From Bacteroidota bacterium (GTDB lineage: Bacteria > Bacteroidota > Bacteroidia > Chitinophagales > Chitinophagaceae): a stretch of DNA of 64,000 nucleotides. The stretch is from positions 27,732 through 91,731 of the forward strand of contig JAKQGX010000001.1 in assembly GCA_029573235.1 (NCBI GenBank), given 5' to 3'. The position numbers and the translations under genes were made by a program. How positions within the stretch are numbered: position 1 is the first letter of the stretch; every line of letters starts with the position of its first letter. The notes under the pieces are model-generated. The model was not told the DNA's origin. It saw only the letters and a list, made by a program, of their open reading frames with translations, and made no database searches. Positions 37,592 through 45,678 of this stretch are shown here, piece after piece.

Positions 37592-38485
37592 ATGGTTGAT
37601 ACTGTACTGACCGAATATCTGCACTATATCCGATACGAAAAAAGGTATTCACCTCATACACAAATCGCTTATGAGAACAATACTCGCGAGTTCATTGCTT
37701 TTCTTGAAACGGAATATAATAACTTGTCGATAAAAGAAGTCAGTCATTATCATATCCGCACTTGGTTGTCACAGTTGAAAAGTTCGGGACAAAAAACCAA
37801 AACCATCAACCGAAAATTATCTTCTCTTAGCAATTTCTTTCGTTTTTTGCTGACCCAAAAACACCTTACTCAAAATCCTCTAAAATCCTTGCACAGCCTT
37901 CGTATTAACGAGGAACGGTTGCCTCAATTCATCAAAGAAAAAGAGGCAGAGTCGCTACTTGAAAATGTGGATTTTGATGAGGGATTCAAAGGAAAAACCG
38001 ACCGATTAATTTGTGATATTCTTTACCAAACCGGTATTCGACGTAGTGAGTTAATAGACTTGAAAGAAAACAACATTGAATGGTCGCTTTGGCAAATGAG
38101 GGTAATGGGAAAAGGCAGTAAAGAAAGGCTTATTCCGTTGAGCGAATCCTTGCTGAGTAGCCTTAAAGCATACCTTGCCGATAAAAAAACATTGGGGCTT
38201 ACTTTCTGTAATAATTTACTTATCTTAGAGAACGGAAAACCGTTGTATCCCGGTTACGTTTATCGCATCGTACACCGCTACCTCGCAACGGTAACTACTA
38301 TAAAAAAGAAAAGCCCTCACATCATGCGACACTCCTTTGCCACTCATTTACTCAACAATGGCGCCAATATCCAAGCTATAAAAGAATTGTTAGGGCACAG
38401 TAGTTTGGCAGCAACCCAGGTTTATACGCATATCAACATCGAAAAACTGAAAGAAATACATAAACTAAACCACCCCAAAGGCTAA
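37592..38485 (+). CDS. xerC: Tyrosine recombinase XerC/XerD-like
   Basis: 297 residues, the size of the chromosome-dimer resolvases. An N-terminal SAM-like core-binding domain (LTEYLHYIRYEKRYSPHTQI, INRKLSSLSNFFRFLL) is followed by a catalytic domain with the full set: R150 (YQTGIRRSE), K174 (MGKGSKERL), H243 and R246 (SPHIMRHSF), H269 (LLGHSS) and nucleophile Y278 (TQVYTH). In Bacteroidota this gene sits beside rpsU and hpf, as here, so it is a housekeeping resolvase rather than a phage integrase. XerC versus XerD cannot be settled from sequence. Confidence 0.9.
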   Translation: MVDTVLTEYLHYIRYEKRYSPHTQIAYENNTREFIAFLETEYNNLSIKEVSHYHIRTWLSQLKSSGQKTKTINRKLSSLSNFFRFLLTQKHLTQNPLKSLHSLRINEERLPQFIKEKEAESLLENVDFDEGFKGKTDRLICDILYQTGIRRSELIDLKENNIEWSLWQMRVMGKGSKERLIPLSESLLSSLKAYLADKKTLGLTFCNNLLILENGKPLYPGYVYRIVHRYLATVTTIKKKSPHIMRHSFATHLLNNGANIQAIKELLGHSSLAATQVYTHINIEKLKEIHKLNHPKG

Positions 38486-38542
38486 ATATGATGTAAACTT
38501 TACCTTCTCAATTTTTTCTTAACCACTTAAAGATTCATTATT

Positions 38543-38842
38543 ATGAACGTACAAATCAGAACCGTACACTTTGATGCCGATGCGAAGCTACTAGACCATG
38601 TACAGAAGAAAATAGCCAAGTTGAATACTTTTCATGACCGTATCATTGATGTGGAAGTATATCTCAAACTCGATAATATAGCGCATAACATCAAAGACAA
38701 AATTGCAGAAATAAAGGTGTATGTTCCCAAGCACTCTTATTTTGTAAAACAAAGTACAAAGACCTTCGAAGAATCTTTTGATAAAGCTCTAGACTCTATG
38801 GTAGAACAGTTGAAAAGGCAAAAACAAAAACAGATAGCCTAA
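38543..38842 (+). CDS. hpf: Ribosome hibernation promoting factor, short form
   Basis: 99 residues of the HPF/RaiA family: VQIRTVHFDADAKLLDHVQK, IIDVEVYLKLDN, KIAEIKVYVPKH, FVKQSTKTFEESFDKALDSM, and a basic tail KRQKQKQIA. It binds the decoding centre of idle ribosomes in stationary phase. This is the short form without the dimerising C-terminal domain. It is 57 bases after xerC and closes the rpsU-xerC-hpf cluster with its own terminator. Confidence 0.9.
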   Translation: MNVQIRTVHFDADAKLLDHVQKKIAKLNTFHDRIIDVEVYLKLDNIAHNIKDKIAEIKVYVPKHSYFVKQSTKTFEESFDKALDSMVEQLKRQKQKQIA

Positions 38843-38867
38843 AGTCTATTACTGCATTTTTATTAGT

Positions 38868-38897
38868 TAATCCGGTTTTTTAATAAAGACCGGATTA
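38868..38897 (+). terminator. Terminator after hpf
   Basis: TAATCCGGT (38868-38876) pairs with ACCGGATTA (38889-38897); a T-run lies in the loop, with TTATTT following the stem. It sits 25 bases past the hpf stop. Confidence 0.7.
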
Positions 38898-38973
38898 TTT
38901 ATTTGTCGATTGCTTGCAATAAAAAACTAAATCCCCTATTTTGCAACATTATATTTATTAACTTTCAGGCATT

Positions 38974-40107
38974 ATGCAAATCCGTTTTAAACAGGTATTA
39001 ATTGTTCTTATTGCACTTCTTCCGGTAATTTCTTCTTGTAAAAAAGAATTCAGTTCTGACCTACCGTTAACGCCCACATACACTCCCAGTATTTTAATAG
39101 GCAGTCAAAATGGGTTTGTTTATGCGTTAGACCCTGAGACCGGAAATAAAAAATGGGAATTTTTCGCTAGCGCCAAAATACAATCCTCTCCATTAGTGCT
39201 GAAAAATTTTGTGTTTGTCACTGCGGAGAATGGTAGAATAACCAAACTGGATGCTAAAACCGGAAAGGTGCTTACTACGTATTTTATTCCCGGTCAAATT
39301 ACATCAACTCCTGTGGGAGATGCCAACAATATTTATGTAGGTGCCGGTGATAATAATGTGTACTCTTTCGATATTACTACCGATCAACAACAGTGGTCAG
39401 CAGCATTGGGCGCCGGTGTGTTTTCTTCTCCTGTATTATTTGATACAGTCGTAATTGTAGGATGCAATGATGGAGCCGTTTATACATTGGATAGAAAAAA
39501 TGGTAACACGGTTTGGAGTTTTAGCCCCGGTACCGGAGGTGCTTTTACATCTTCCCCTGTGGTGAAAGACTCTTTCGTTTACATCGGTAGCAAAGACAAC
39601 AAGATGTATAAACTGAGCATTTTTGATGGTTCGAAAATTTGGGAATTTACGACTGGCGGACCTGTAAATACATCTCCTATTCTATATGGGGGAAACTGTA
39701 TTTTTGGTAGTGATGATGGCAAATTATATTGCTTAGATGCTATCGCTGGATTGCCACGCTGGACTCCCATCGATTTACATGACCGTATATACTCCTCTCC
39801 ATTTGCTCACAATCAAGTAATCTATATCGGCAGCCTCGACTTTAATATGTATGCTGTAGATGTGATAGATGGTATTATTAAATGGCGCTATACTACCAAG
39901 GGAATTATCAAATCATCGCCATTAGTGTATAAAGACAAATTGTATTTCGGTAGCTTCGATAAATACTTTTATTGCTTAGATCCGGAAACAGGTAACCTGG
40001 TTTGGAAGCAAAATATCAATGGGCTAATTGAATGTTCTCCTGCTGCTGATAATATGGATGGCTCATCAAAATACACCTCCTCTATCAGCGGTAATTCTCC
40101 ATACTAA
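38974..40107 (+). CDS. PQQ-like beta-propeller lipoprotein (BamB-like)
   Basis: 377 residues: a signal ending in VISSC (acceptor C22), then seven or eight repeats of about 40 residues with the tryptophan-docking pattern, for example GFVYALDPETGNKKWEF, RITKLDAKTGKVL, NNVYSFDITTDQQQWSA, GAVYTLDRKNGNTVWSF, NKMYKLSIFDGSKIWEF, GKLYCLDAIAGLPRW and KYFYCLDPETGNLVWKQ. This is a propeller of the PQQ enzyme fold. The cofactor-binding residues of real PQQ dehydrogenases are not evident, so a scaffold role like that of BamB in outer-membrane assembly is more likely. Inference only. Confidence 0.83.
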   Translation: MQIRFKQVLIVLIALLPVISSCKKEFSSDLPLTPTYTPSILIGSQNGFVYALDPETGNKKWEFFASAKIQSSPLVLKNFVFVTAENGRITKLDAKTGKVLTTYFIPGQITSTPVGDANNIYVGAGDNNVYSFDITTDQQQWSAALGAGVFSSPVLFDTVVIVGCNDGAVYTLDRKNGNTVWSFSPGTGGAFTSSPVVKDSFVYIGSKDNKMYKLSIFDGSKIWEFTTGGPVNTSPILYGGNCIFGSDDGKLYCLDAIAGLPRWTPIDLHDRIYSSPFAHNQVIYIGSLDFNMYAVDVIDGIIKWRYTTKGIIKSSPLVYKDKLYFGSFDKYFYCLDPETGNLVWKQNINGLIECSPAADNMDGSSKYTSSISGNSPY

Positions 40108-40123
40108 TGTTGTGGATTTTGAT

Positions 40124-40161
40124 AATAAGAAAAGGCTCGAATGTTCGAGCCTTTTCTTATT
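40124..40161. terminator. Bidirectional terminator overlapping a stop codon
   Basis: An 18-bp perfect stem (40124-40141 with 40144-40161) with a two-base TG loop. The A-run on the left arm and the T-run on the right make it work in both directions. Its right arm overlaps the stop codon (40157-40159) of the minus-strand thiamine-binding gene. Confidence 0.88.
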
Positions 40162-40450
40162 GGTATTTTCCGGTTTTGTCTGTTATGAATACATCCTTAG
40201 TGAAACTGCGTTGTAGCTTCATATTGATAAGTATATCGGTAGCACCGGCTTTTTTGCAGGCTTTTTGTACCGCTTCTACCAATTCCATTACCTCATCATA
40301 GGAGCCTTCTATCACAGTTTCAAAAGCCGTGACTTCATACTTTAATCCGGATGCTGCAATACAGCGAATGGCTTCGTCAACGATACGATAGGCTTGGTCT
40401 TTGGGCACACCCATGGGTAATACTTGCAGGGCTAGATTGATTTGATACAT
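40157..40450 (-). CDS. MTH1187/YkoF-type thiamine-binding protein
   Basis: 97 residues of the UPF0045/MTH1187 family: NLALQVLPMGVPKDQAYRIV, IAASGLKYEVTAFETVIEGS, YDEVMELVEAVQKACKKAGA. It has a ferredoxin-like fold that forms tetramers and, in studied members, binds thiamine or HMP without a known reaction. No thiamine synthesis gene or riboswitch is nearby. It is 52 bases downstream of the DUF1684 gene and possibly in its operon. Confidence 0.85.
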   Translation of the reverse strand: MYQINLALQVLPMGVPKDQAYRIVDEAIRCIAASGLKYEVTAFETVIEGSYDEVMELVEAVQKACKKAGATDILINMKLQRSFTKDVFITDKTGKYQ

Positions 40451-40502
40451 GATGTTGGATTATGATTGATGTTTATTATAGAAAAAAATGTTACCACAAG
40501 AA

Positions 40503-41132
40503 TTATTCCTTTACTTGTTTTCCAAATAATTTTTCTCCGGCTGTTACTTTTATGTTCATCCTGTTGGCAATGGGTGGTATAGGACAAGAATAGCCATCCG
40601 CAGCGTACGCGCAATAGGGGTTGTAGCATTTATTGAAATCTAGTACTATAGTGTTGTTCACGATATCATTTATCGAAACATCCAAATAGCGCCCACCACC
40701 ATACGTTTCTTGATAGTTGGTAAGGTCGTTAAAGGGTATGAACAAATAATCTTTCAGTGATTCTTTTTTGAGTAAGTCCATGCTTTGATACACCTCAAGC
40801 GTACACTGCTTTTTATTCAATCGAAAGTGAAGTACCCCATACGTTCGGTACATCTTTATCTTGCCGCTATGGGTTTGCATTTGAAATGGAAGAGTGTCCA
40901 TTGATAGCTGCAACTGCGCTACTATTCGATACTTTTTTTGAGGTGGATAGAAGCGCAAGAATGCTGTATCCTCAACTGTCAAAGGGCTGTGTGCATCTGT
41001 AAGAAATTCTTGTTTGTATTTGGTTCTGTGCGTATGAATACTGTCTGTATAGGACGTTTGTGCAGTAGCCGGTATAATCGGAAAGCACCATATGCACCAC
41101 AATAACAGTATTCTGGATGTGAAAATTCTCAT
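40503..41132 (-). CDS. DUF1684 exported protein
   Basis: 209 residues from ATG 41132, with a signal peptide (LLLWCIWCFPIIPATAQ). Hallmarks of DUF1684 are visible: RFYPPQKKYRIVAQLQ, KMYRTYGVLHFRLN, YLFIPFNDLTNYQETYGGGR, DFNKCYNPYCAYAADGYSCP and IPPIANRMNIKVTAGEK. The family is widespread but uncharacterised; the YNPYCAY and CPIPP motifs suggest a conserved site. A start at 41192 would overlap the GH3 stop, so I reject it. It lies 28 bases after the GH3 gene. Confidence 0.85.
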   Translation of the reverse strand: MRIFTSRILLLWCIWCFPIIPATAQTSYTDSIHTHRTKYKQEFLTDAHSPLTVEDTAFLRFYPPQKKYRIVAQLQLSMDTLPFQMQTHSGKIKMYRTYGVLHFRLNKKQCTLEVYQSMDLLKKESLKDYLFIPFNDLTNYQETYGGGRYLDVSINDIVNNTIVLDFNKCYNPYCAYAADGYSCPIPPIANRMNIKVTAGEKLFGKQVKE

Positions 41133-41160
41133 AGCAGTGCTCTTTGGTACAAATATTTGC

Positions 41161-42711
41161 TTACAAGGGTTGTAAATAACGGTTGGTTTCAAGCCATTTT
41201 TCCCAATCTTTTAGCTTGTCGCCTTTCATAACCCTTGGAAATTTGTTCATCGCCCCATCCTTGCCAATGGCGCGGAGGTAATTAAAGAACGCTTTTTCCG
41301 GTAATATTTCTACAAATATTTCCTTTAAAGCCGAAGTTCTTTCTACGGCATAGTCATCGTTCAATTCGCACAAGGTTGCGTCAATAATTTCTTTCACTTT
41401 GCCAGCATCTACATTGGGGTCATCGCAGCCAATAAACCATCTATGCGCAAATAAATTCTGATACGCAAACCCACCGACGCTAAACTCCCGGATGGTAATA
41501 TTCATCTCTTTGGCAACCACTTCAATTGTTTTGTTGATATTATCTACGCTCATGTGTTCTCCACAAAGGCTAAGAAATTGTTTCGTCCTTCCTACGATGG
41601 TTATTTCGCCCTCTTTTGCGTTAGAAAAACGAACCACATCACCAATCACATACCGCCATAATCCGGCACAAGTACTCAGCACCACAGCATATTCAGTATC
41701 TTCATTTACTTGATGAATCAGTAGTGCTTTGGCTCCTTCTTTTATATTCCCGTCTTCATCAAAATTTTCTCTGGTGAAGGGCACAAACTCATACAGTATT
41801 CCATTGTTCAATACCAGTTTTATTCCCGGTGTATTTGGTCTGGCTTGAAAACCAAAAGAGCCTTCAGAAGCCATATACGTTTCAATAAAGGTGATGGGCT
41901 TACCTAAAAGTTGCATAAAACTTTCTCGGTATGGTTCAAAAGCGACACCGCCGTGTATGTACACATTCAGGTTAGGCCATATTTCATGTATATGGCGCAC
42001 GTTGTGGTATTTGATAATTCTTTCAAATACAATTTGCACCCATGCCGGCACACCACATACGGTACCCACATCCCATTTCTTCGCATTTCGTACAATGAGC
42101 TTTATACGGTCTTCCCAATTGGGACGAAGTGATATTTTTTGTCCGGGTTTATAAAAGAAATTTGATAGCCAACGTGGCATCGTTGCGGCACTAATGCCAC
42201 TTATATCTCCTTCGTAATATTCTCCTTTTTCGAATAGGGAAGTAGTGCCTCCCAGCATTAACACCCCTTTTTGAAAAGCAACAGCAGGAATTTTAAAATT
42301 AGCCATGCTATACAACTGCTTAAATCCGGTATTCTTGATGGATTTAATCATGTCCTTTGTAACGGGTATGTGCTTGCTAGAGCTTTCTGAGGTACCGGAA
42401 CTAAGGGCAAAGTACTTTACTTTCCCCGGCCACGAAACATTTTCTTGCCCATCCAAAGCTTGGCAAATCCATTGGTTGTGCATTTCGTTATACGTAAATA
42501 TAGGCACCCGTTTTTTATAGGCTTCGTAGTAATCCAATTCATTTGTCAGGATTTCGCTAAACCCATAGTGCTTGCCAAACTTGGTATATTGTGCTTTTTC
42601 TAATAGTTGTCGCAACACGCGAAGTTGGTATTTTTCAGGCGTGGCTACTTTTTGAGTTAATTTCTTTCTTAAATGTAAGGAACGTGCTACGATACTTCCT
42701 AGTATTGCCAT
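41161..42711 (-). CDS. GH3 family acyl-adenylating enzyme
   Basis: 516 residues of the GH3 fold, known from plants, where it links auxin or jasmonate to amino acids through an acyl-AMP. Motifs: YFALSSGTSESSSKHIP (ATP-binding, equivalent to SSGTS), YMASEGSFGFQ (second ATP motif), and LCAGLWRYVIGDVVRF-like STCAGLWRYVIGDVVRFS (third motif, with YxxGD). The C-terminal cap follows (GEHMSVDNINKTIEVV). Bacterial members are common in Bacteroidota with unknown acyl and amine substrates. It heads the run GH3-DUF1684-MTH1187. Confidence 0.87.
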   Translation of the reverse strand: MAILGSIVARSLHLRKKLTQKVATPEKYQLRVLRQLLEKAQYTKFGKHYGFSEILTNELDYYEAYKKRVPIFTYNEMHNQWICQALDGQENVSWPGKVKYFALSSGTSESSSKHIPVTKDMIKSIKNTGFKQLYSMANFKIPAVAFQKGVLMLGGTTSLFEKGEYYEGDISGISAATMPRWLSNFFYKPGQKISLRPNWEDRIKLIVRNAKKWDVGTVCGVPAWVQIVFERIIKYHNVRHIHEIWPNLNVYIHGGVAFEPYRESFMQLLGKPITFIETYMASEGSFGFQARPNTPGIKLVLNNGILYEFVPFTRENFDEDGNIKEGAKALLIHQVNEDTEYAVVLSTCAGLWRYVIGDVVRFSNAKEGEITIVGRTKQFLSLCGEHMSVDNINKTIEVVAKEMNITIREFSVGGFAYQNLFAHRWFIGCDDPNVDAGKVKEIIDATLCELNDDYAVERTSALKEIFVEILPEKAFFNYLRAIGKDGAMNKFPRVMKGDKLKDWEKWLETNRYLQPL

Positions 42712-42983
42712 AGTTTATCGTTGATATGATAATGTGCGGCGGTAAAGTTACAGTTAAACTCATTAATTTTCTGTTTCCGTCTGAGGTGAATATCTACTCG
42801 TTTTATTATTGTTATCCTTTATCGTCATTTGCAATGTAATGCAAATGGCATCCAATCAATATGGAGTCCATGCAGGCTCGGATATACTAACAAGTAATGG
42901 GAAAATTTGTGTACGTTTGCGAGTAATTTTTTTCATTAACCATATCAACTTCGAAGGGAGTTGTCTTTATATTTTTTTACAAC
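42712..42983. other. Intergenic region upstream of ricT
   Basis: 272 bases. A TACGTTTG box at 42912-42919 fits the -7 consensus and may drive ricT, with a 64-base leader. No hairpin, repeat or RNA gene recognised. A 62-codon frame crossing into ricT looks spurious. Confidence 0.5.
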
Positions 42984-44354
42984 ATGGGATGTGGTAGTTG
43001 TGGCACAGGCGCAAATGGAAAGCCTGCCGGGTGCCAAAGCAATGGCGGCTGTAGTAGCGGCGGTTGCAACCGATTTAACGTATTTGACTGGTTAGGAAAT
43101 ATTCCACTTGCAGATGGTGCAAGACCTTATCCAATCGTAGAAGTATCGTTTAACAAAGGAAGTCGGAAGGAATACTTTCGGAACAACACGTACACTATTT
43201 TTGAGAAAGGACAAATGATTGCCGTTGAGGGAGTGAGTGGTTTTGACATAGGCATGGTGAGCCTTACCGGAGAATTGGTGAAGCTGCAAATGAAGAAGTA
43301 CGGTGTGAAAGATGATTCAAATATCAAACGCATCTTACGGCTATCAACCGAAGAAGACCTGAAAATCCATCAGCAGAACAAAGAACGTGAACAAGCCATT
43401 ATGGTGCGTAGCAGAGCCATTGCCCGACAAATGAAGTTGGAAATGAAAATCTGTGAAGTAGAAATACAATCGGATGGGAAAAAAGCTACATTCTTTTACA
43501 CTGCAGATGCTCGTGTGGACTTTAGGGAGCTGATAAAAACCTATGCAACTGAGTTTAAGGTAAAGGTGGAAATGAAACAAATTGGTGCCCGCCAAGAGAG
43601 TGCCAAAATTGGAGGCATCGGCTCATGTGGCAGAGAGTTGTGTTGCAGCACCTGGCTGACCGATTTCAAATCCGTAAACACAACGGCTGCACGATACCAA
43701 AATCTTTCTATCAATCAGGCAAAGCTATCCGGGCAATGTGGGCGGTTGAAATGTTGTTTGAATTTCGAATTGGATACCTATATGGACGCTCTTCGCAATT
43801 TTCCGGAAGGGGCAGAAACCTTAGAAACTGCCAAAGGGAATGCGTACTTGCAAAAGAAAGACATCTTCAAGAACCTGATGTGGTATAGTTTTAGGGATAG
43901 CAATAAACAATACCCGTTGTCCATTGCTCGTGTAAAAGAAATTCAGAAACTAAATAAAGAAGGCAAAAAGCCCGAAGAACTTCAACCGGAAGAGTTGGAA
44001 AGCACAAGCCACAAATCCACCATAAAAGCTGAAATGGGCTTTGTAAACGACGTGGGACAAATTTCCCTAAGAGCGTTAGAGAAATCTCCAGGTAAAAAGA
44101 AACATAAGAACAAGCCGGATAGACCACAACCATCCGGTGGTGGTGGACAACAAAAGAAAACTACAGTACCCGCACCTCAAGCCAAATCTTCAGAACAACG
44201 TCAGGCAAGCCATAAACCCAACCCGCAACAAGAAGGAAAGGGAAAGCCTACACCCGGCCGAACTCCTCATAACAATAACAATCCGAAGTCGACACCACAA
44301 CGCCGCAACAATCGCCCGAATCAACAACCCAATAAAGGCACTAAACCGGAGTAG
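42984..44354 (+). CDS. ricT: PSP1-domain protein RicT (YaaT-like)
   Basis: 456 residues. The PSP1 core (about 35-260) matches RicT: IVEVSFNKGSRKEYFRNN, ICEVEIQSDGKKATFFYTAD, RVDFRELIKTYATEFKVKVE, and the cysteine motifs GIGSCGRELCCSTWL and CGRLKCCLNFE. In Bacillus these bind iron-sulfur clusters in the RicA-F-T complex that guides RNase Y. Bacteroidota lack the RicA and RicF partners as far as I know. The N-terminus is a cysteine/glycine cluster (C3, C6, C17, C23, C28), and the last 120 residues are disordered, rich in P, Q, N and K. It is followed by atpG after 220 bases. Confidence 0.88.
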   Translation: MGCGSCGTGANGKPAGCQSNGGCSSGGCNRFNVFDWLGNIPLADGARPYPIVEVSFNKGSRKEYFRNNTYTIFEKGQMIAVEGVSGFDIGMVSLTGELVKLQMKKYGVKDDSNIKRILRLSTEEDLKIHQQNKEREQAIMVRSRAIARQMKLEMKICEVEIQSDGKKATFFYTADARVDFRELIKTYATEFKVKVEMKQIGARQESAKIGGIGSCGRELCCSTWLTDFKSVNTTAARYQNLSINQAKLSGQCGRLKCCLNFELDTYMDALRNFPEGAETLETAKGNAYLQKKDIFKNLMWYSFRDSNKQYPLSIARVKEIQKLNKEGKKPEELQPEELESTSHKSTIKAEMGFVNDVGQISLRALEKSPGKKKHKNKPDRPQPSGGGGQQKKTTVPAPQAKSSEQRQASHKPNPQQEGKGKPTPGRTPHNNNNPKSTPQRRNNRPNQQPNKGTKPE

Positions 44355-44531
44355 ATTTCTTAATCGTGATGAAAAGAGGACAAGACTGTGGGAAGGAATT
44401 AATTTTCATTATGGCTGTTGGCTGCAATCCTTGTCTGGAGTGAATTTGACACGTACATTACACAGCTTTTTTGGGTGTAAAAAATCTTCATTTATGGAAG
44501 GTTTAATGCTTCATTTTATACAATAATTGCC

Positions 44532-44539
44532 TACCTTTG
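44532..44539 (+). promoter_or_regulatory. Candidate -7 element for atpG
   Basis: A perfect TACCTTTG 36 bases before the atpG ATG. No clear TTTG stands 19 bases upstream, so the promoter may rely on the extended -7 region. Confidence 0.55.
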
Positions 44540-44574
44540 CGCAACTTTTCAAGTAAAAGAAACTAAAACATTAT

Positions 44575-45459
44575 ATGTCCGGCCAACTTAAAGAAGTACG
44601 TAACCGCATCAAATCGGTAACCTCTACCCAACAAATCACAAAAGCAATGAAAATGGTGAGTGCTGCCAAACTGCGTCGTGCTCAAGATTCTATCCTGCAA
44701 ATGCGTCCGTATGCAGAAAAACTGCAACAAATGCTGAGTAACATTGTTAGTAGTGCCTCTGGCGATATGGATTTACCATTAGCCAATGAACGCCCGGTAG
44801 AAAAAGTACTATTGATTCCCATCACCAGTGATAGAGGCTTGGCGGGTGCTTACAATGCGAATGTGATTAAGCTTACCAAGGAAATTATTAAAGAAAAATA
44901 TAGTGTTCAACATGCCAAAAACAATGTTACCATTCTTCCATTAGGTAAAAAAGGCTATGAGTATTTTTCTCGCTATGGCTTTCAGGTAGTCGATACTTTT
45001 TGGACTGTTTTTTCTGACTTAAGTTTTGATAATGTCAGAAAAGCTGCCATCTATGCTCAAGAAGCGTTTCTTAATAAAGAATACGACAGGGTAGAATTGG
45101 TATATAGCCAATTTAAAAACGCGGCGACACAAACCTTTGTATCCGAGGCATACTTGCCCATCCCGAAAGTAGAAGAAAGTGAAAACAAGAAATCATCTGA
45201 CTTCATTTTTGAACCTAATATGGAAGTACTCATAAGTGAGTTGATGCCTAAGATTTTGAACACACAAGTTTATAAAGCCGTATTGGATGCCAATGCCTCT
45301 GAGCATGGTGCTCGTATGACGGCTATGGATAAAGCAAGTGAAAACGCCAATGAACTATTGCGTAATTTGAAAATTAGCTACAACCGCGCCCGTCAAGCTG
45401 CTATTACCACAGAGCTTACTGAAATCGTTAGTGGTGCAGCGGCCTTGCAAGGTTCATAA
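44575..45459 (+). CDS. atpG: ATP synthase F1 gamma subunit
   Basis: The rotating central stalk of the F1Fo ATP synthase. 294 residues with the N-terminal MSGQLKEVRNRIKSVTSTQQ and ITKAMKMVSAAKLRRAQDS helix, the LIPITSDRGLAGAYNANVIK segment, and the C-terminal ASEHGARMTAMDKASENANE and YNRARQAAITTELTEIVSGA helix. In most bacteria atpG follows atpA. Here it stands alone between ricT and lepA, with its own promoter box and a strong terminator. Confidence 0.96.
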   Translation: MSGQLKEVRNRIKSVTSTQQITKAMKMVSAAKLRRAQDSILQMRPYAEKLQQMLSNIVSSASGDMDLPLANERPVEKVLLIPITSDRGLAGAYNANVIKLTKEIIKEKYSVQHAKNNVTILPLGKKGYEYFSRYGFQVVDTFWTVFSDLSFDNVRKAAIYAQEAFLNKEYDRVELVYSQFKNAATQTFVSEAYLPIPKVEESENKKSSDFIFEPNMEVLISELMPKILNTQVYKAVLDANASEHGARMTAMDKASENANELLRNLKISYNRARQAAITTELTEIVSGAAALQGS

Positions 45460-45491
45460 GTATATCTGTACGATAGCAAAACTGATATTTG

Positions 45492-45528
45492 AGAGAGATG
45501 GAACGAGAGGGTTTCATCTCTCTTTTTT
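45492..45528 (+). terminator. Terminator after atpG
   Basis: AGAGAGATG (45492-45500) pairs with CATCTCTCT (45515-45523), followed by five T. It lies 33 bases past the stop of atpG. Confidence 0.88.
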
Positions 45529-45678
45529 GCAGGTATGTATAGCCAAAACTATGTGGTCCATTAGGATGTAATATATCAGACAAAAGCCATAAGGGACAAA
45601 CGTAGGAACGAATCCCAGCTTTGCACAGGCAGAGGGCATTGATAGTAAAACAATGGGCAGTTGAAAAGGATAAAGGTT

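Noticed and set aside
37592..38485. Phage or island integrase
   Set aside because: The tyrosine recombinase is in the conserved rpsU-xerC-hpf setting and is of XerC/D size, so it is a housekeeping resolvase.
42809..42997. 62-codon frame before ricT
   Set aside because: Covers the likely promoter and leader of ricT; composition is not protein-like.
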